Positions 19,070-27,251 of a DNA stretch of 64,000 nucleotides are shown here, piece after piece; the first letter of the stretch is position 1; each line of letters begins with the position of its first letter. Made by a program: the position numbers and the translations under genes. This DNA comes from Rhizobium sp. 16-449-1b (GTDB taxonomy: Bacteria > Pseudomonadota > Alphaproteobacteria > Rhizobiales > Rhizobiaceae). The notes beneath the pieces are model-generated. The model was not told the origin of the DNA. It saw only the letters and a list, made by a program, of their open reading frames with translations, and made no database searches. The DNA lies in assembly GCF_017741935.1 (NCBI RefSeq), contig NZ_JAGHMH010000024.1:248001-312000 (forward strand). Reading direction: 5' to 3'.

Positions 19070-20251
19070 TCAGTTCGTCAGCCGGCTCATCGTCTTGGTC
19101 GCCGCCTCGCCGATCGAGCTGAATGCCGCCGTCAGCGCATCCATGGTGTTCGGTTCGTAATAGTTTGATTCGGTGGAGGCGCAGAATTTCAACAGCGCCT
19201 TGCCCTTGTCCGGTGCCATGAAGGCCACCGTATAGATCTTGATGCCGGCCGCCTTGGCGTTCGTGCATTCATTGCGCACGGATTGATCGAGATTGCTGTT
19301 CCATGTGCTGCTGTCGCCGGTCATGTCGCCATCGGTCATCAACACGATGATGCGGTCCGAGGTGGTGTTGAGTTTCTTCGCCTGCTCGACGCTTTCCTTG
19401 TCCGTGCCATATGAGTTCTGGGCGATATTTGCATTCGCCGTTTTCACAGCCGCCGTCGCGTCCGTGCCGCTATTTCCTACGATTGTGATGTTCTTGACGT
19501 GCTCGCGCGCGCCGGTCGTGCCCCAGGCCATAGCCGATTGCCCCTTGATGCTGCTGGTGTAGGAAATTGCGCCGCTTCGCACATAGCGAGGGGTCGGATC
19601 GTACTTGTCGAGCGAATCGAACAGCTTGCCCGCGGCACTCTTCAACGCGTCGATCTTGGCATAATAGCCAGGCGGGGTGATGAGGCAGATGCCAAGCAGG
19701 CCGAGCGTGCACTTCAAGCCGTTCACATCGTCGGCCATCGATGTCGATGCATCGATCAAAAGCTCGATCGAGATGCCGTTCTTCGTTGTGCCTGAGCCAC
19801 TGGTGGTCTTGCTGCCGGCAGACACGGTTTTCGTATTGCCGGCCATAAGCGCGCTCAGCGGCGACAGCGTCACCGGCATCGACGCATTGACAGCAACCAC
19901 AAAATTCTTGCCGGCTGCGGTGGTCGTCGTCGTGATCGACACCGTGGCCGCCTGCTTGGCGGCCGCCGCAGCCGTGCTGCCGGCAATGCTGGCCACCTGG
20001 CCGGAGAGAAAATCAAGCCCCAGCGTCTTGCCTGACGTCTCGTCGGCGGTTCCCTTCATAAGCGCGGTCGAGACGGCCAGCGCCGACGCATCCGTCGCTT
20101 CCTGCAACTGGCGCTGCGACAAAGAGAGGTTTGCGGTATCGACCGCCAGCCCCGCGACGCCGACCAGAATAGGCAGCACGAGCGCGGTGGTGATGCCGAA
20201 GTTTCCATCCCGGCGCCTCAGGAGACGCTTTATGTCTTGAACGTACAGCAT
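19070..20251 (-). CDS. TadG-like pilus-associated von Willebrand factor A protein
   Basis: The protein is 393 residues from ATG 20251. The N-terminus has RRRDGNFGITTALVLPILVGVAGLAVD, the TadE/TadG-type region with one membrane helix. A Ser/Thr/Ala-rich spacer follows (about 70-160). The vWA domain begins with the MIDAS motif DASTSM and includes LMTDGDMTGD. The last helix-rich part has two Cys (NECTNAK and KFCAST). A GTG at 20302 would add 17 residues but no Shine-Dalgarno sequence supports either start. No other tad or cpa genes are near, so this is an orphan copy. It is presumably anchored in the inner membrane with the vWA domain outside. Confidence 0.75.
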   Translation of the reverse strand: MLYVQDIKRLLRRRDGNFGITTALVLPILVGVAGLAVDTANLSLSQRQLQEATDASALAVSTALMKGTADETSGKTLGLDFLSGQVASIAGSTAAAAAKQAATVSITTTTTAAGKNFVVAVNASMPVTLSPLSALMAGNTKTVSAGSKTTSGSGTTKNGISIELLIDASTSMADDVNGLKCTLGLLGICLITPPGYYAKIDALKSAAGKLFDSLDKYDPTPRYVRSGAISYTSSIKGQSAMAWGTTGAREHVKNITIVGNSGTDATAAVKTANANIAQNSYGTDKESVEQAKKLNTTSDRIIVLMTDGDMTGDSSTWNSNLDQSVRNECTNAKAAGIKIYTVAFMAPDKGKALLKFCASTESNYYEPNTMDALTAAFSSIGEAATKTMSRLTN

Positions 20252-20457
20252 GCTCGAAAACGAGCACGCGGCGCAAAAGTGCCATCGCACGTTGAATCGC
20301 ACTTAACCGGAGGTAAGCCTACCAAGAAGTCCGGGTCATTTTAGAACAAGGGAATAAACCACAGATCGGCGACACAAACCCAATGGGCCCGATGCCGATG
20401 TGCATAATCAACCGATTGTCGGGAGGAATGACGCGTGCCCGATCGGGCGCTCCGAGA

Positions 20458-20682
20458 TCAGGAGGACGCGGTCTTGGACGTTGCCCGCTTTTTCTTGATG
20501 GGCTCGGCCTCAGGCGGGGCCTCGGCAGCGCGTTGCAGGCGGAGAGCCTTGAGCTTCTCCGTCTTCAATTCGCGAGCCGCGGCCTCGGCTGAAATGATCG
20601 CACGGGCCGTCGTGTCGGTCACGACAGCCTTATCGCGAGACGAGAGCTTGGCCTGATTGAAGAATTCATTGTCTGAAGTCAT
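20458..20682 (-). CDS. Conserved-looking small protein, function unknown (74 aa)
   Basis: The 74-residue protein is mostly helical and charged. It reads MTSDNEFFNQAKLSSRDKAV, then an Ala/Lys/Glu helix, then a basic tail IKKKRATSKTASS. No membrane helix or known domain was seen. It lies 34 bp after rpsU on the same strand and may share its transcript. Codon use matches the neighbours, which supports a real gene. Confidence 0.55.
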   Translation of the reverse strand: MTSDNEFFNQAKLSSRDKAVVTDTTARAIISAEAAARELKTEKLKALRLQRAAEAPPEAEPIKKKRATSKTASS

Positions 20683-20716
20683 CTGTGCTCTCTACATCTA
20701 AGCGTTGGGCCAGCCT

Positions 20717-20956
20717 TTAGCGGGCCGGACGCACGGCCTTCTTCGGTGCAGGAAGCAGGCCTTCGCGCTGCAGCTTCTTGCGGGTCAGCTTGCGCTGGCG
20801 GCGAACGGCTTCGGCCTTTTCGCGCACGCGCTTTTCCGACGGCTTTTCATAGGCGCTGCGCGCCTTGAATTCGCGGAAGAGACCTTCGCGCTGCATCTTC
20901 TTCTTCAGGACGCGGAGCGCCTGGTCGACATTGTTATCCCTGACGAGAACCTGCAA
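20717..20956 (-). CDS. rpsU: 30S ribosomal protein S21 (first copy, TTG start)
   Basis: The 79-residue protein reads LQVLVRDNNVDQALRVLKKK and continues through EKPSEKRVREKAEAVRRQRKL, a full S21. The start is placed at TTG 20956 because the family begins M-QVLVRDNNVDQAL and AAGGAA lies about 8 bp upstream on the minus strand. The open frame runs much further upstream but that part is not S21. It differs from the second copy in FREFKARSAYEKP and a longer basic tail PAPKKAVRPAR. S21 binds the small ribosomal subunit near the mRNA exit. Confidence 0.9.
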   Translation of the reverse strand: MQVLVRDNNVDQALRVLKKKMQREGLFREFKARSAYEKPSEKRVREKAEAVRRQRKLTRKKLQREGLLPAPKKAVRPAR

Positions 20957-21662
20957 ATTGTATTCCTTTCTTGCGGCAACGAATTGCCGGTTTGTGACGA
21001 GCCGAAAACTGTTTCCCGCCCTTGGCGCCATAAGCGAGGCCGGGATGTCTTGACGGCAATCGTCGCGGTTTCGTGTCTGGCATCGAGGATGCCGGCTAAG
21101 TGGTGCCGAAATCGCCGCCGGCAATTTCAACAATCGAGACCCAAGGCCCCGAAACGGTCTGAACTGCTGCGCCGGAGGATCGAAATCCTGAGGCGACCGG
21201 CAAAAAGCCGATCCTCGCAGCGATACCAATGATCACTTCCAATGCGAGGCATTTCCCGACAATTGCGTGCCGGGCATGATCGATTTTGAGAGGAGATCTG
21301 ACGGAGCGATTGGGCTCTTTGACAAAGGTCACAAGCAATAGTCGATGGCGCAATTATAGTGCAAACGACAGCCGATGCAAGGAACGAACCGGAATTAGCC
21401 GCCAAGCCCTGCCGTCACGGGGCTTTCGGGCGCCGCATGGGGCACTTGTGGCGCGATGCGAGGGGGAAAATACCTTTTGCGCCAATGCGAGCCTGGATTG
21501 CAGGGTTTTTTCGGCTGAAACCCACTGATCCATATGGACTTCGGCCAAGTGATCTGCTATCCCGCACACCAATCGCGAGGCGCTGCCGCGCGGAATGAAC
21601 ATTTTTTGCCTCTGTCATTGGGATGACCCAGGCATCAACCGAACCAAAGGAACGTGATTCTC
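20957..21662. other. Intergenic region between divergent rpsU genes
   Basis: This 706-bp gap must carry the promoters of both S21 genes. Small frames across it lack Shine-Dalgarno sequences and conserved motifs. A TTGACA at 21319-21324 is present but no well-spaced -10 box was found. No tRNA or clear structured RNA is visible. The stretch 21600-21650, just before the second rpsU, is A/T-richer than its surroundings. Confidence 0.6.
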
Positions 21663-21878
21663 GTGCAGGTACTCGTCCGCGACAACAATGTTGACCAGGC
21701 TCTCCGCGCTCTCAAGAAGAAAATGCAGCGCGAAGGCATTTTCCGCGAAATGAAGATGCGCGACTACTACGAAAAGCCTTCGGAAAAGCGCGCTCGCGAA
21801 AAGGCTGAAGCTGTTCGTCGCGTTCGCAAGCTGGCACGCAAGCGCCTTCAGCGCGAAGGCGGAGTTGCTGCACGCTAA
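21663..21878 (+). CDS. rpsU: 30S ribosomal protein S21 (second copy, GTG start)
   Basis: The 71-residue protein reads (M)QVLVRDNNVDQALRALKKK and then FREMKMRDYYEKPSEKRAREKAEAVRR, the canonical rhizobial S21. GTG 21663 is chosen over GTG 21654 because AAAGG at 21646-21650 is 12 bp before it (only 3 bp before the other), and the family starts at this codon. A rho-independent terminator follows at 21919. This copy is closer to the family consensus and is probably the housekeeping one; the divergent copy may be condition-specific. Confidence 0.95.
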   Translation: MQVLVRDNNVDQALRALKKKMQREGIFREMKMRDYYEKPSEKRAREKAEAVRRVRKLARKRLQREGGVAAR

Positions 21879-21918
21879 GGCGTTCCCGTCGTTATTTCGA
21901 CGTTTTCAGATGCATGTT

Positions 21919-21951
21919 GGCGGGGGCGATCTGGTCGCCACCGCCTTTTTT
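21919..21951 (+). terminator. Rho-independent terminator of the second rpsU
   Basis: GGCGGGGGCGA pairs with TCGCCACCGCC (11 bp, one mismatch) around a TCTGG loop and is followed directly by six T. Confidence 0.85.
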
Positions 21952-22012
21952 GTTTGCTGCTTCGCCTGCCCGTCTCAAGACCGGCCGGCCGTAATGGGGA
22001 AAACGAGCCCGC

Positions 22013-22876
22013 ATGGCTGATACGATGTTGAATGCCCGATCCTTGCGTTCGTCGACGAAAATGACCGCCCTGCCCGTGCTGGCGCTGGTCGCCGCTCTCG
22101 GTCTCGCCGGCTGCACCACGAACAGCACCTCCGATGCCGTCATCCGCATCGACAAGGCCCAGGGCTCGCAGGAAAACATCGCATCGCTGACCTCGGTCAT
22201 CAACGCCAACCCGCGCGATCCCGAAGGCTACAACGTTCGCGGTTCCGCCTATGGTCGCGGCGGCGATTTCCGCGCGGCGCTGAACGATTTCAACACCGCC
22301 CTGCAGATCAATCCGAAGTTCTACCAGGCCTACGCCAACCGCGCGCTCGTCTACCGCAACATGGGCCAGCAGCAGCAGGCGATCCAGGATTACAATTCGG
22401 CACTGCAGATCAACCCGAATTACGACGTGGCTCTGATCGGCCGCGGCAACGTCTACCGCACCGCTGGCCAGGACGACGCCGCCTTCAACGATTTCAACAA
22501 GGCGATCCAGAACGGCACCACCGACGGCCGCGCCTACCACAATCGCGGCCTGATCTTCCAGAAGCGCAACGACCAGGCCAAGGCGATCGACGATTTCTCC
22601 AAGGCGATCTCGCTCTCGCCGAACTCGCCGGAGCCCTATAACGGCCGCGGCATTTCCTACATCGCGCTCAATGACGACGACAACGCCTTCGCCGACTTCA
22701 ACCACGCGATCGAGCTGAACGGCAACATCGCCGAGAGCTGGGCCAACCAGGCACTGGTCTACGAGCGCCGCGGCGACAAGCAGAAGGCCGCCCGCTCCTA
22801 TCGCCACGCCATCGGCCTCAGCCCGAAGTACCAGCCTGCCAAGGACGGCCTCGCCCGCGTCAGCGCCGCCGGCTGA
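22013..22876 (+). CDS. TPR-repeat lipoprotein (NlpI-like)
   Basis: The 287-residue protein has a lipoprotein signal with lipobox LAGC at about residue 34, then at least five to six tetratricopeptide repeats. Repeated patterns are YNVRGSAYGRGGDFRAALNDFNTALQINP, AYANRALVYRNMGQQQQAIQDYNSALQINP and their kin. It is predicted to be anchored in the outer or inner membrane facing the periplasm, where TPRs act as protein scaffolds. It resembles the TPR lipoproteins of rhizobia and NlpI of enterobacteria. The partner is unknown. The next gene begins 20 bp later but is unrelated in function. Confidence 0.85.
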   Translation: MADTMLNARSLRSSTKMTALPVLALVAALGLAGCTTNSTSDAVIRIDKAQGSQENIASLTSVINANPRDPEGYNVRGSAYGRGGDFRAALNDFNTALQINPKFYQAYANRALVYRNMGQQQQAIQDYNSALQINPNYDVALIGRGNVYRTAGQDDAAFNDFNKAIQNGTTDGRAYHNRGLIFQKRNDQAKAIDDFSKAISLSPNSPEPYNGRGISYIALNDDDNAFADFNHAIELNGNIAESWANQALVYERRGDKQKAARSYRHAIGLSPKYQPAKDGLARVSAAG

Positions 22877-22896
22877 TCCAGCCTAATCAGCGAAGG

Positions 22897-23970
22897 ATGA
22901 AGACGACGATGGCTGCCAAACCGCATGTGATCGTCGTCGGCGCCGGCATCATCGGCGCCTCCATCGCCTGGCATCTTGCCCGCGATGGCGCCAGGGTCAC
23001 CGTCGTCGCCGAGGACAATGGCGGCGTCGCCACCCCGTGCTCCTTCGCCTGGATCAACGCCAGCTGGGGCAATCCCGAATTCTACTATCGCTTCCGCCGC
23101 CGCTCGATGGCCGAGTGGAAGAGGTTGGCCGGCGAACTGCCCGGCCTGCCGCTCGAATGGTGCGGCAGCCTCTCCTGGGACCTGCCGCCGGAGCGGCTGG
23201 AAGCCTTCATCGTGGAGCATGGCGCCTGGGGCTACGGCATCGAACGCGTCGATGGCGACGCGATCCGTAAGCGCGAACCTCATCTCGCCAATCATCCCGA
23301 CCACGCCGTGGTCGTTGCCGAGGAAGGCGCCGTCGAGCCTGTCGCCGCCGCCCGCATGATGCTCGCCGATGCCAAGACGCGCGGCGCAACCGTGATCGAC
23401 GCCGCCGTGCGCGGGCTGCTGCGCACCGGAGAGCGCATCTCCGGCGTGGTGACGTCGGCAGGCGTGATGGAGGCCGATCACGTCGTCCTCGCATCCGGCG
23501 CCGGTACCGCGCCCTTGACCGCAAGCATCGGCATCACGCTGCCGATCGAAACGCCCGCAGGCCTCATCGTCCATTCCCGCCCGCATGGCAGACGGCTGAA
23601 CGGCCTCGTCATGGCGCCGGAGCTGCACATGCGCCAGACATCGGAGGGCCGCATCATCGCCGGCAGCGATTTCGGCGGCGGTCAGCCGGGCGAGGACCAG
23701 CATGCGACGGCGGAGGCCCTGTTCGCCAAGGTGAAGGCAGCACTTGCCGAAAGCCAATCGCTCGCCATGGACTTCTTCACCGTCGGCTATCGCCCGACCC
23801 CGAAGGACGGTTTCCCTGTGATCGGCGATGTCTGCGACGGCCTCTATATCGCCGTCATGCACTCCGGCGTGACGCTGGCGCCACTGGCTGGCATGCTCGC
23901 CTCCAGCGAGATTTTGCAGGGCGAGAGCGATCCGATGCTCGCGCCCTTCAGGCCGACCCGCTTCCTCTGA
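22897..23970 (+). CDS. FAD-dependent oxidoreductase (DAO family)
   Basis: The 357-residue protein has the FAD motif VIVVGAGIIGASIAWHLARDGARVTVV at residues 10-36 and the DAO C-terminal signature YRPTPKDGFPVIG. CSFAWINASW after the FAD motif resembles amine and glycine oxidase-type members. The substrate is probably an amino acid or N-methyl amino acid. GAAGG abuts ATG 22897; the in-frame ATG at 22909 has the same site 12 bp away and could be the true start. It follows the TPR lipoprotein by 20 bp. Confidence 0.85.
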   Translation: MKTTMAAKPHVIVVGAGIIGASIAWHLARDGARVTVVAEDNGGVATPCSFAWINASWGNPEFYYRFRRRSMAEWKRLAGELPGLPLEWCGSLSWDLPPERLEAFIVEHGAWGYGIERVDGDAIRKREPHLANHPDHAVVVAEEGAVEPVAAARMMLADAKTRGATVIDAAVRGLLRTGERISGVVTSAGVMEADHVVLASGAGTAPLTASIGITLPIETPAGLIVHSRPHGRRLNGLVMAPELHMRQTSEGRIIAGSDFGGGQPGEDQHATAEALFAKVKAALAESQSLAMDFFTVGYRPTPKDGFPVIGDVCDGLYIAVMHSGVTLAPLAGMLASSEILQGESDPMLAPFRPTRFL

Positions 23971-24186
23971 CAGCGCAAGCAGCACTGACCGACAAATGCC
24001 CTCGGCTATGTTTTAGTATGTTGCAAGCGATCCCCCCTGCCCCTAACATGCGACACGTTCGATAGCAGGCTATCGGGAATGTGATGGCGCGTTGAGGGCG
24101 GATATTGTGATTGAACTCTCTGCTGTTACCTGTTGGAAACCTGTGTCCGCGGCCGTCTTCTCACGCGTCAGGCGGTGCCAGTGCCG

Positions 24187-25845
24187 ATGAAGCGTAGCCT
24201 GCGTTTCTTCCCCAAGGCTTCGATCGGTACATACCTGATCGCGATGGCCGTTGCCGTGGCGCTCCCGATCTTCGCGCTGGTGGCACTGCTGCTCGGCCAG
24301 CTGGAAGACAGCCAGCGTTCGATCTTGAAGCGCGAGACCGCGCAGGATGCGACAGCCCTTGCCCGCACCGTCGACCGGCAGCTGCAGGACATGGCGACAA
24401 CGCTCAGACTGCTCTCGACCTCGCCAGAACTCGAGCACGATGATTTCGCCGCCTTCCACAACCGCACAGAAACCGCGATGCGTGGCGATACGCTCTACGT
24501 GCTGGCGGTGGACAAATCGGGCCAGCTGCTGCTTAACACCCGCGTCGATTACGGCACGCCGCTCGGCAAGGTGGCCAACCTGCCGTCGGTGGAATCGGTC
24601 ATGCGCTCCGGCCGCATCGAGGCATCCGATGTCTTCATGGGCCGCACCAGCGGCGAGTGGGTCTACAACGTCGCCATGCCCGTCAAGATCGGCGACGTCG
24701 CGGCCCTGATCGTCACCCAGAACGCCAAGGACCTCGCCAAGATGGTCTCGACGGAGGGCCTGTCGTCCGACTGGTCGGCCGCTATCCTCGATCAGAGCGG
24801 CCATGTGGTCGCCTCCGCCGGCGCCACCAATCTCGCGTTCGGCCAGCCTTTCGATCCGCGCATCCTCCCTCAGCTGATCAATTCGAGCGGTGTGTACGAA
24901 GACAGCGTCATCATGCCAAAGGCTCTGCTCGGCTATGCGCAGATCCCCGGCTGGTCTTGGAAAGCCGTGGTCTGGGGACCGGTCGCCACCGCCCAGGCCT
25001 CGATCCTCACGACATGGCGCTTCCTGATCATCGGCGGCATCGCGCTGTTTCTGGTCGCCATCTTCGGCGCCTATATCGTCGCCCGCCAGGTCCGCACCAC
25101 CATCCGCGCCATCGCCGATATGGCCAACCGCATGGGCGAAGGCCACATCGTCGCGCCGATCGAAACCAGCGTGATCGAGGCCAACCGTGTCGCCGTGGCG
25201 CTCTCCAACGCCTCCTTCGACCGCAGCCAGACGGAAGACCGGCTGCATTTCGTCATGAACGAACTCGTCCACCGCACCAAGAACCTGCTTGCGCTCGCCC
25301 AGGCGATGATGCGCCAGATCGCCCGGCAGGCGAGCTCGGTGGAGGAATACCAGGCCGCCGTCGCCGATCGCCTCGAGGGGCTGGCGCGCTCGATCCAGCT
25401 TCTGACCAGTGAGCAATGGGCCGGCGCGTCGCTACGCCGTGTCATCGATATCCACCTCGAAGCCTTCCCGCACGCTTTGCAGCAGATCGAGGTGACCGGC
25501 ACCGATTTCATGCTGAAGCCCGAGGCCGTGCAGAACCTCGGCCTCACCCTGCATGAGCTCGCCACCAACTCGATCAAGTACGGCGCGCTCTCGGTCCCTC
25601 AGGGCCGCGTCAGGCTCTATTGGCAGAGCATCCAGGAAGACGATCACGCCGAGGAGATGCTGCGCGTCGTCTGGGACGAGCGCAACGGACCACCGGTGAC
25701 CGCGCCGGAACGCTCCGGCTTCGGCACGACCGTCATCAAGAACCACGCAGCCGCCGCCTTCAGCGGCAGCGTCCATGTCGACTTCCGCCCGGAAGGCCTG
25801 CGCTGGGAACTGACGGCGCCGCGCCGCGTGCTGCAGCGCGACTGA
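24187..25845 (+). CDS. HWE-family sensor histidine kinase
   Basis: The 552-residue protein has membrane helix 1 at about residues 13-37, a periplasmic sensor region of about 240 residues, helix 2 at about 283-304, then a HAMP-like linker (RQVRTTIRAIADMANRMGEGHI). The kinase core has the H-box NELVHRTKNLLALAQAM, the N-box LHELATNSIKYGAL and WDERNGP with the Trp and Glu that define the HWE family, ending in GFGTTVI. HWE kinases in rhizobia often feed the general stress response. No response regulator is adjacent. ATG 24187 is preferred; GTG 24181 is equally possible and the longer TTG frame is not supported. Confidence 0.88.
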   Translation: MKRSLRFFPKASIGTYLIAMAVAVALPIFALVALLLGQLEDSQRSILKRETAQDATALARTVDRQLQDMATTLRLLSTSPELEHDDFAAFHNRTETAMRGDTLYVLAVDKSGQLLLNTRVDYGTPLGKVANLPSVESVMRSGRIEASDVFMGRTSGEWVYNVAMPVKIGDVAALIVTQNAKDLAKMVSTEGLSSDWSAAILDQSGHVVASAGATNLAFGQPFDPRILPQLINSSGVYEDSVIMPKALLGYAQIPGWSWKAVVWGPVATAQASILTTWRFLIIGGIALFLVAIFGAYIVARQVRTTIRAIADMANRMGEGHIVAPIETSVIEANRVAVALSNASFDRSQTEDRLHFVMNELVHRTKNLLALAQAMMRQIARQASSVEEYQAAVADRLEGLARSIQLLTSEQWAGASLRRVIDIHLEAFPHALQQIEVTGTDFMLKPEAVQNLGLTLHELATNSIKYGALSVPQGRVRLYWQSIQEDDHAEEMLRVVWDERNGPPVTAPERSGFGTTVIKNHAAAAFSGSVHVDFRPEGLRWELTAPRRVLQRD

Positions 25846-25941
25846 AGCAATCACCTCTTACACGCACACGAACGAAATCCGGGCGGTTACCCACCCGGAT
25901 CCATCACTTGGTATTGCTTGAAAATTGCCGTCCGGCCGCGC

Positions 25942-26166
25942 TTAGCGCAGCAGCACGAGGCCGGCGATGAAGACGATCAGCAGCACCACGATGCCGCCGA
26001 GCAGGCCAGCACCTGCGAAGAAGCCGGCGGTCATGCCGAGCAGCAGCGCAACGAGGAACAGCGTGCCGAACTTCGCGGCCACCAGGAACATGTTGTAGGT
26101 CTGCTCGTGCGCTGGATAGTCCATCGGCGCGCCGACTTCGGCGGGTCCGGTATTGTGCTCGGCCAT
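25942..26166 (-). CDS. aa3-type cytochrome c oxidase subunit IV
   Basis: The 74-residue protein reads APMDYPAHEQTYNMFLVAAKFGTL, then two hydrophobic segments (about residues 31-51 and 53-72), the bacterial COX IV pattern. ATG 26166 has GGGAGA upstream on the minus strand; the 21 residues before it in the open frame do not belong to the family. It is a small accessory subunit of the aa3 oxidase. It is encoded away from the oxidase operon, as is usual in rhizobia. Confidence 0.82.
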   Translation of the reverse strand: MAEHNTGPAEVGAPMDYPAHEQTYNMFLVAAKFGTLFLVALLLGMTAGFFAGAGLLGGIVVLLIVFIAGLVLLR

Positions 26167-26339
26167 GCTTGTCATCTCCCTGAAACCCCGGCCCGCAATA
26201 TGATGCGGCCGCATGCCTTTCTCATCCACGCGCTCCCACGCGCAAATGTCCCGCTAGAGGAATTACACAAAGCCCGGAAAAGCGCAATGCATGAGAATGC
26301 CGCAGGCGAGCGGCCGTCTCATGCATTGCTGATCGCCGC

Positions 26340-27092
26340 TCAAAGCGGCAGATCGGTTCCGAGATCGCCCTCGGGCATGAAGCGCGCCGTGGGAATGATG
26401 TTGAGCGGCGGCATGCCCCCGACGGGATCGCGCGAGAACATCATCCGCTGCTCGCTGGCGCTGGAGATGAAGAACGGATAGCGCGTCAAAAGCTTGCGCC
26501 CGACCTCGATCACATTGGTCGCCATCAGCGTCAGCTCGAAGCCGTAGGTCTCGGTCATGCGATTGGCGACGACGGTATCGGCGTAAAAGACGCGCTTGTA
26601 GAAGGCCGCATGCGCGGGGCGCACATGCTGCATCACGCGGTCGGCCCTGAAATGCGCGGCCGCCACGATATTCGGCCGCAGCGTCAGGTAAGGCAGCCAC
26701 GGCAACTCGGTGCTGAGCTCCGGATCGGCGGCAAACCGCGCCGGATCGACGAGGCTGAGGCCGGCATCGAGGAACGCATCCATCTCGGCTGGAAAGATCC
26801 CGCCCGATTGCGACACGCGATGATCGGGTGTCACGTGGTGGATGCGGATCGTGCTGACCAGTTGCTCGTAATAGTAGAGACCAAACACATAGGCTTGGCT
26901 GTCGAAGTCGGCATCGTCGATCATCGACTTGGCCGCGACAGGCAGCACCTCGCGCGCCTTGTAGGCTTTGTAGCGCAGCCGCTCGACCTCTTCCATGTCC
27001 TCACCGCTCTCAATACGGCGATATTCCACGTGGTCCATTATTTCGAGAATTTTGCTGCTGAAATCACTCGTCTTTAAAGAGTTGTCCACCAT
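26340..27092 (-). CDS. FeeM-like N-acyl amino acid synthase (GNAT/autoinducer-synthase fold)
   Basis: The 250-residue protein has ERLRYKAYKAREVLP, then a segment with SIRIHHVTPDH pattern in which Arg is followed by a polar strand (STIRIHHVTP), then LPYLTLRPNIVAAAHFRADRVMQHVRPAH. These match the FeeM-type family that joins fatty acyl chains from acyl carrier protein to an amino acid. The fold is related to LuxI homoserine-lactone synthases. ATG 27092 is preferred to the TTG at 27107. No lux-type regulator is next to it. The product would be a lipid signal or surface-active amide; that is inference. Confidence 0.6.
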   Translation of the reverse strand: MVDNSLKTSDFSSKILEIMDHVEYRRIESGEDMEEVERLRYKAYKAREVLPVAAKSMIDDADFDSQAYVFGLYYYEQLVSTIRIHHVTPDHRVSQSGGIFPAEMDAFLDAGLSLVDPARFAADPELSTELPWLPYLTLRPNIVAAAHFRADRVMQHVRPAHAAFYKRVFYADTVVANRMTETYGFELTLMATNVIEVGRKLLTRYPFFISSASEQRMMFSRDPVGGMPPLNIIPTARFMPEGDLGTDLPL

Positions 27093-27251
27093 TGCATCCC
27101 GGCCCAAAAGTTAATGGGCCATTAATCATATGGAACCGCGAGAAGGGCAAGAATTAATTAAAATTTGCCTTAGATTTGAGCTGTTAAGGTTAACGCCAAC
27201 ACGGAAAACACACGCTTATAAGCGTGGCCTTAAACATTCTGACGGGTGGAT

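Noticed and set aside
21319..21360. TTGACA and TATAGT as a sigma-70-type promoter in the rpsU gap
   Set aside because: The spacing of about 30 bp is far from the usual 16-18 bp.
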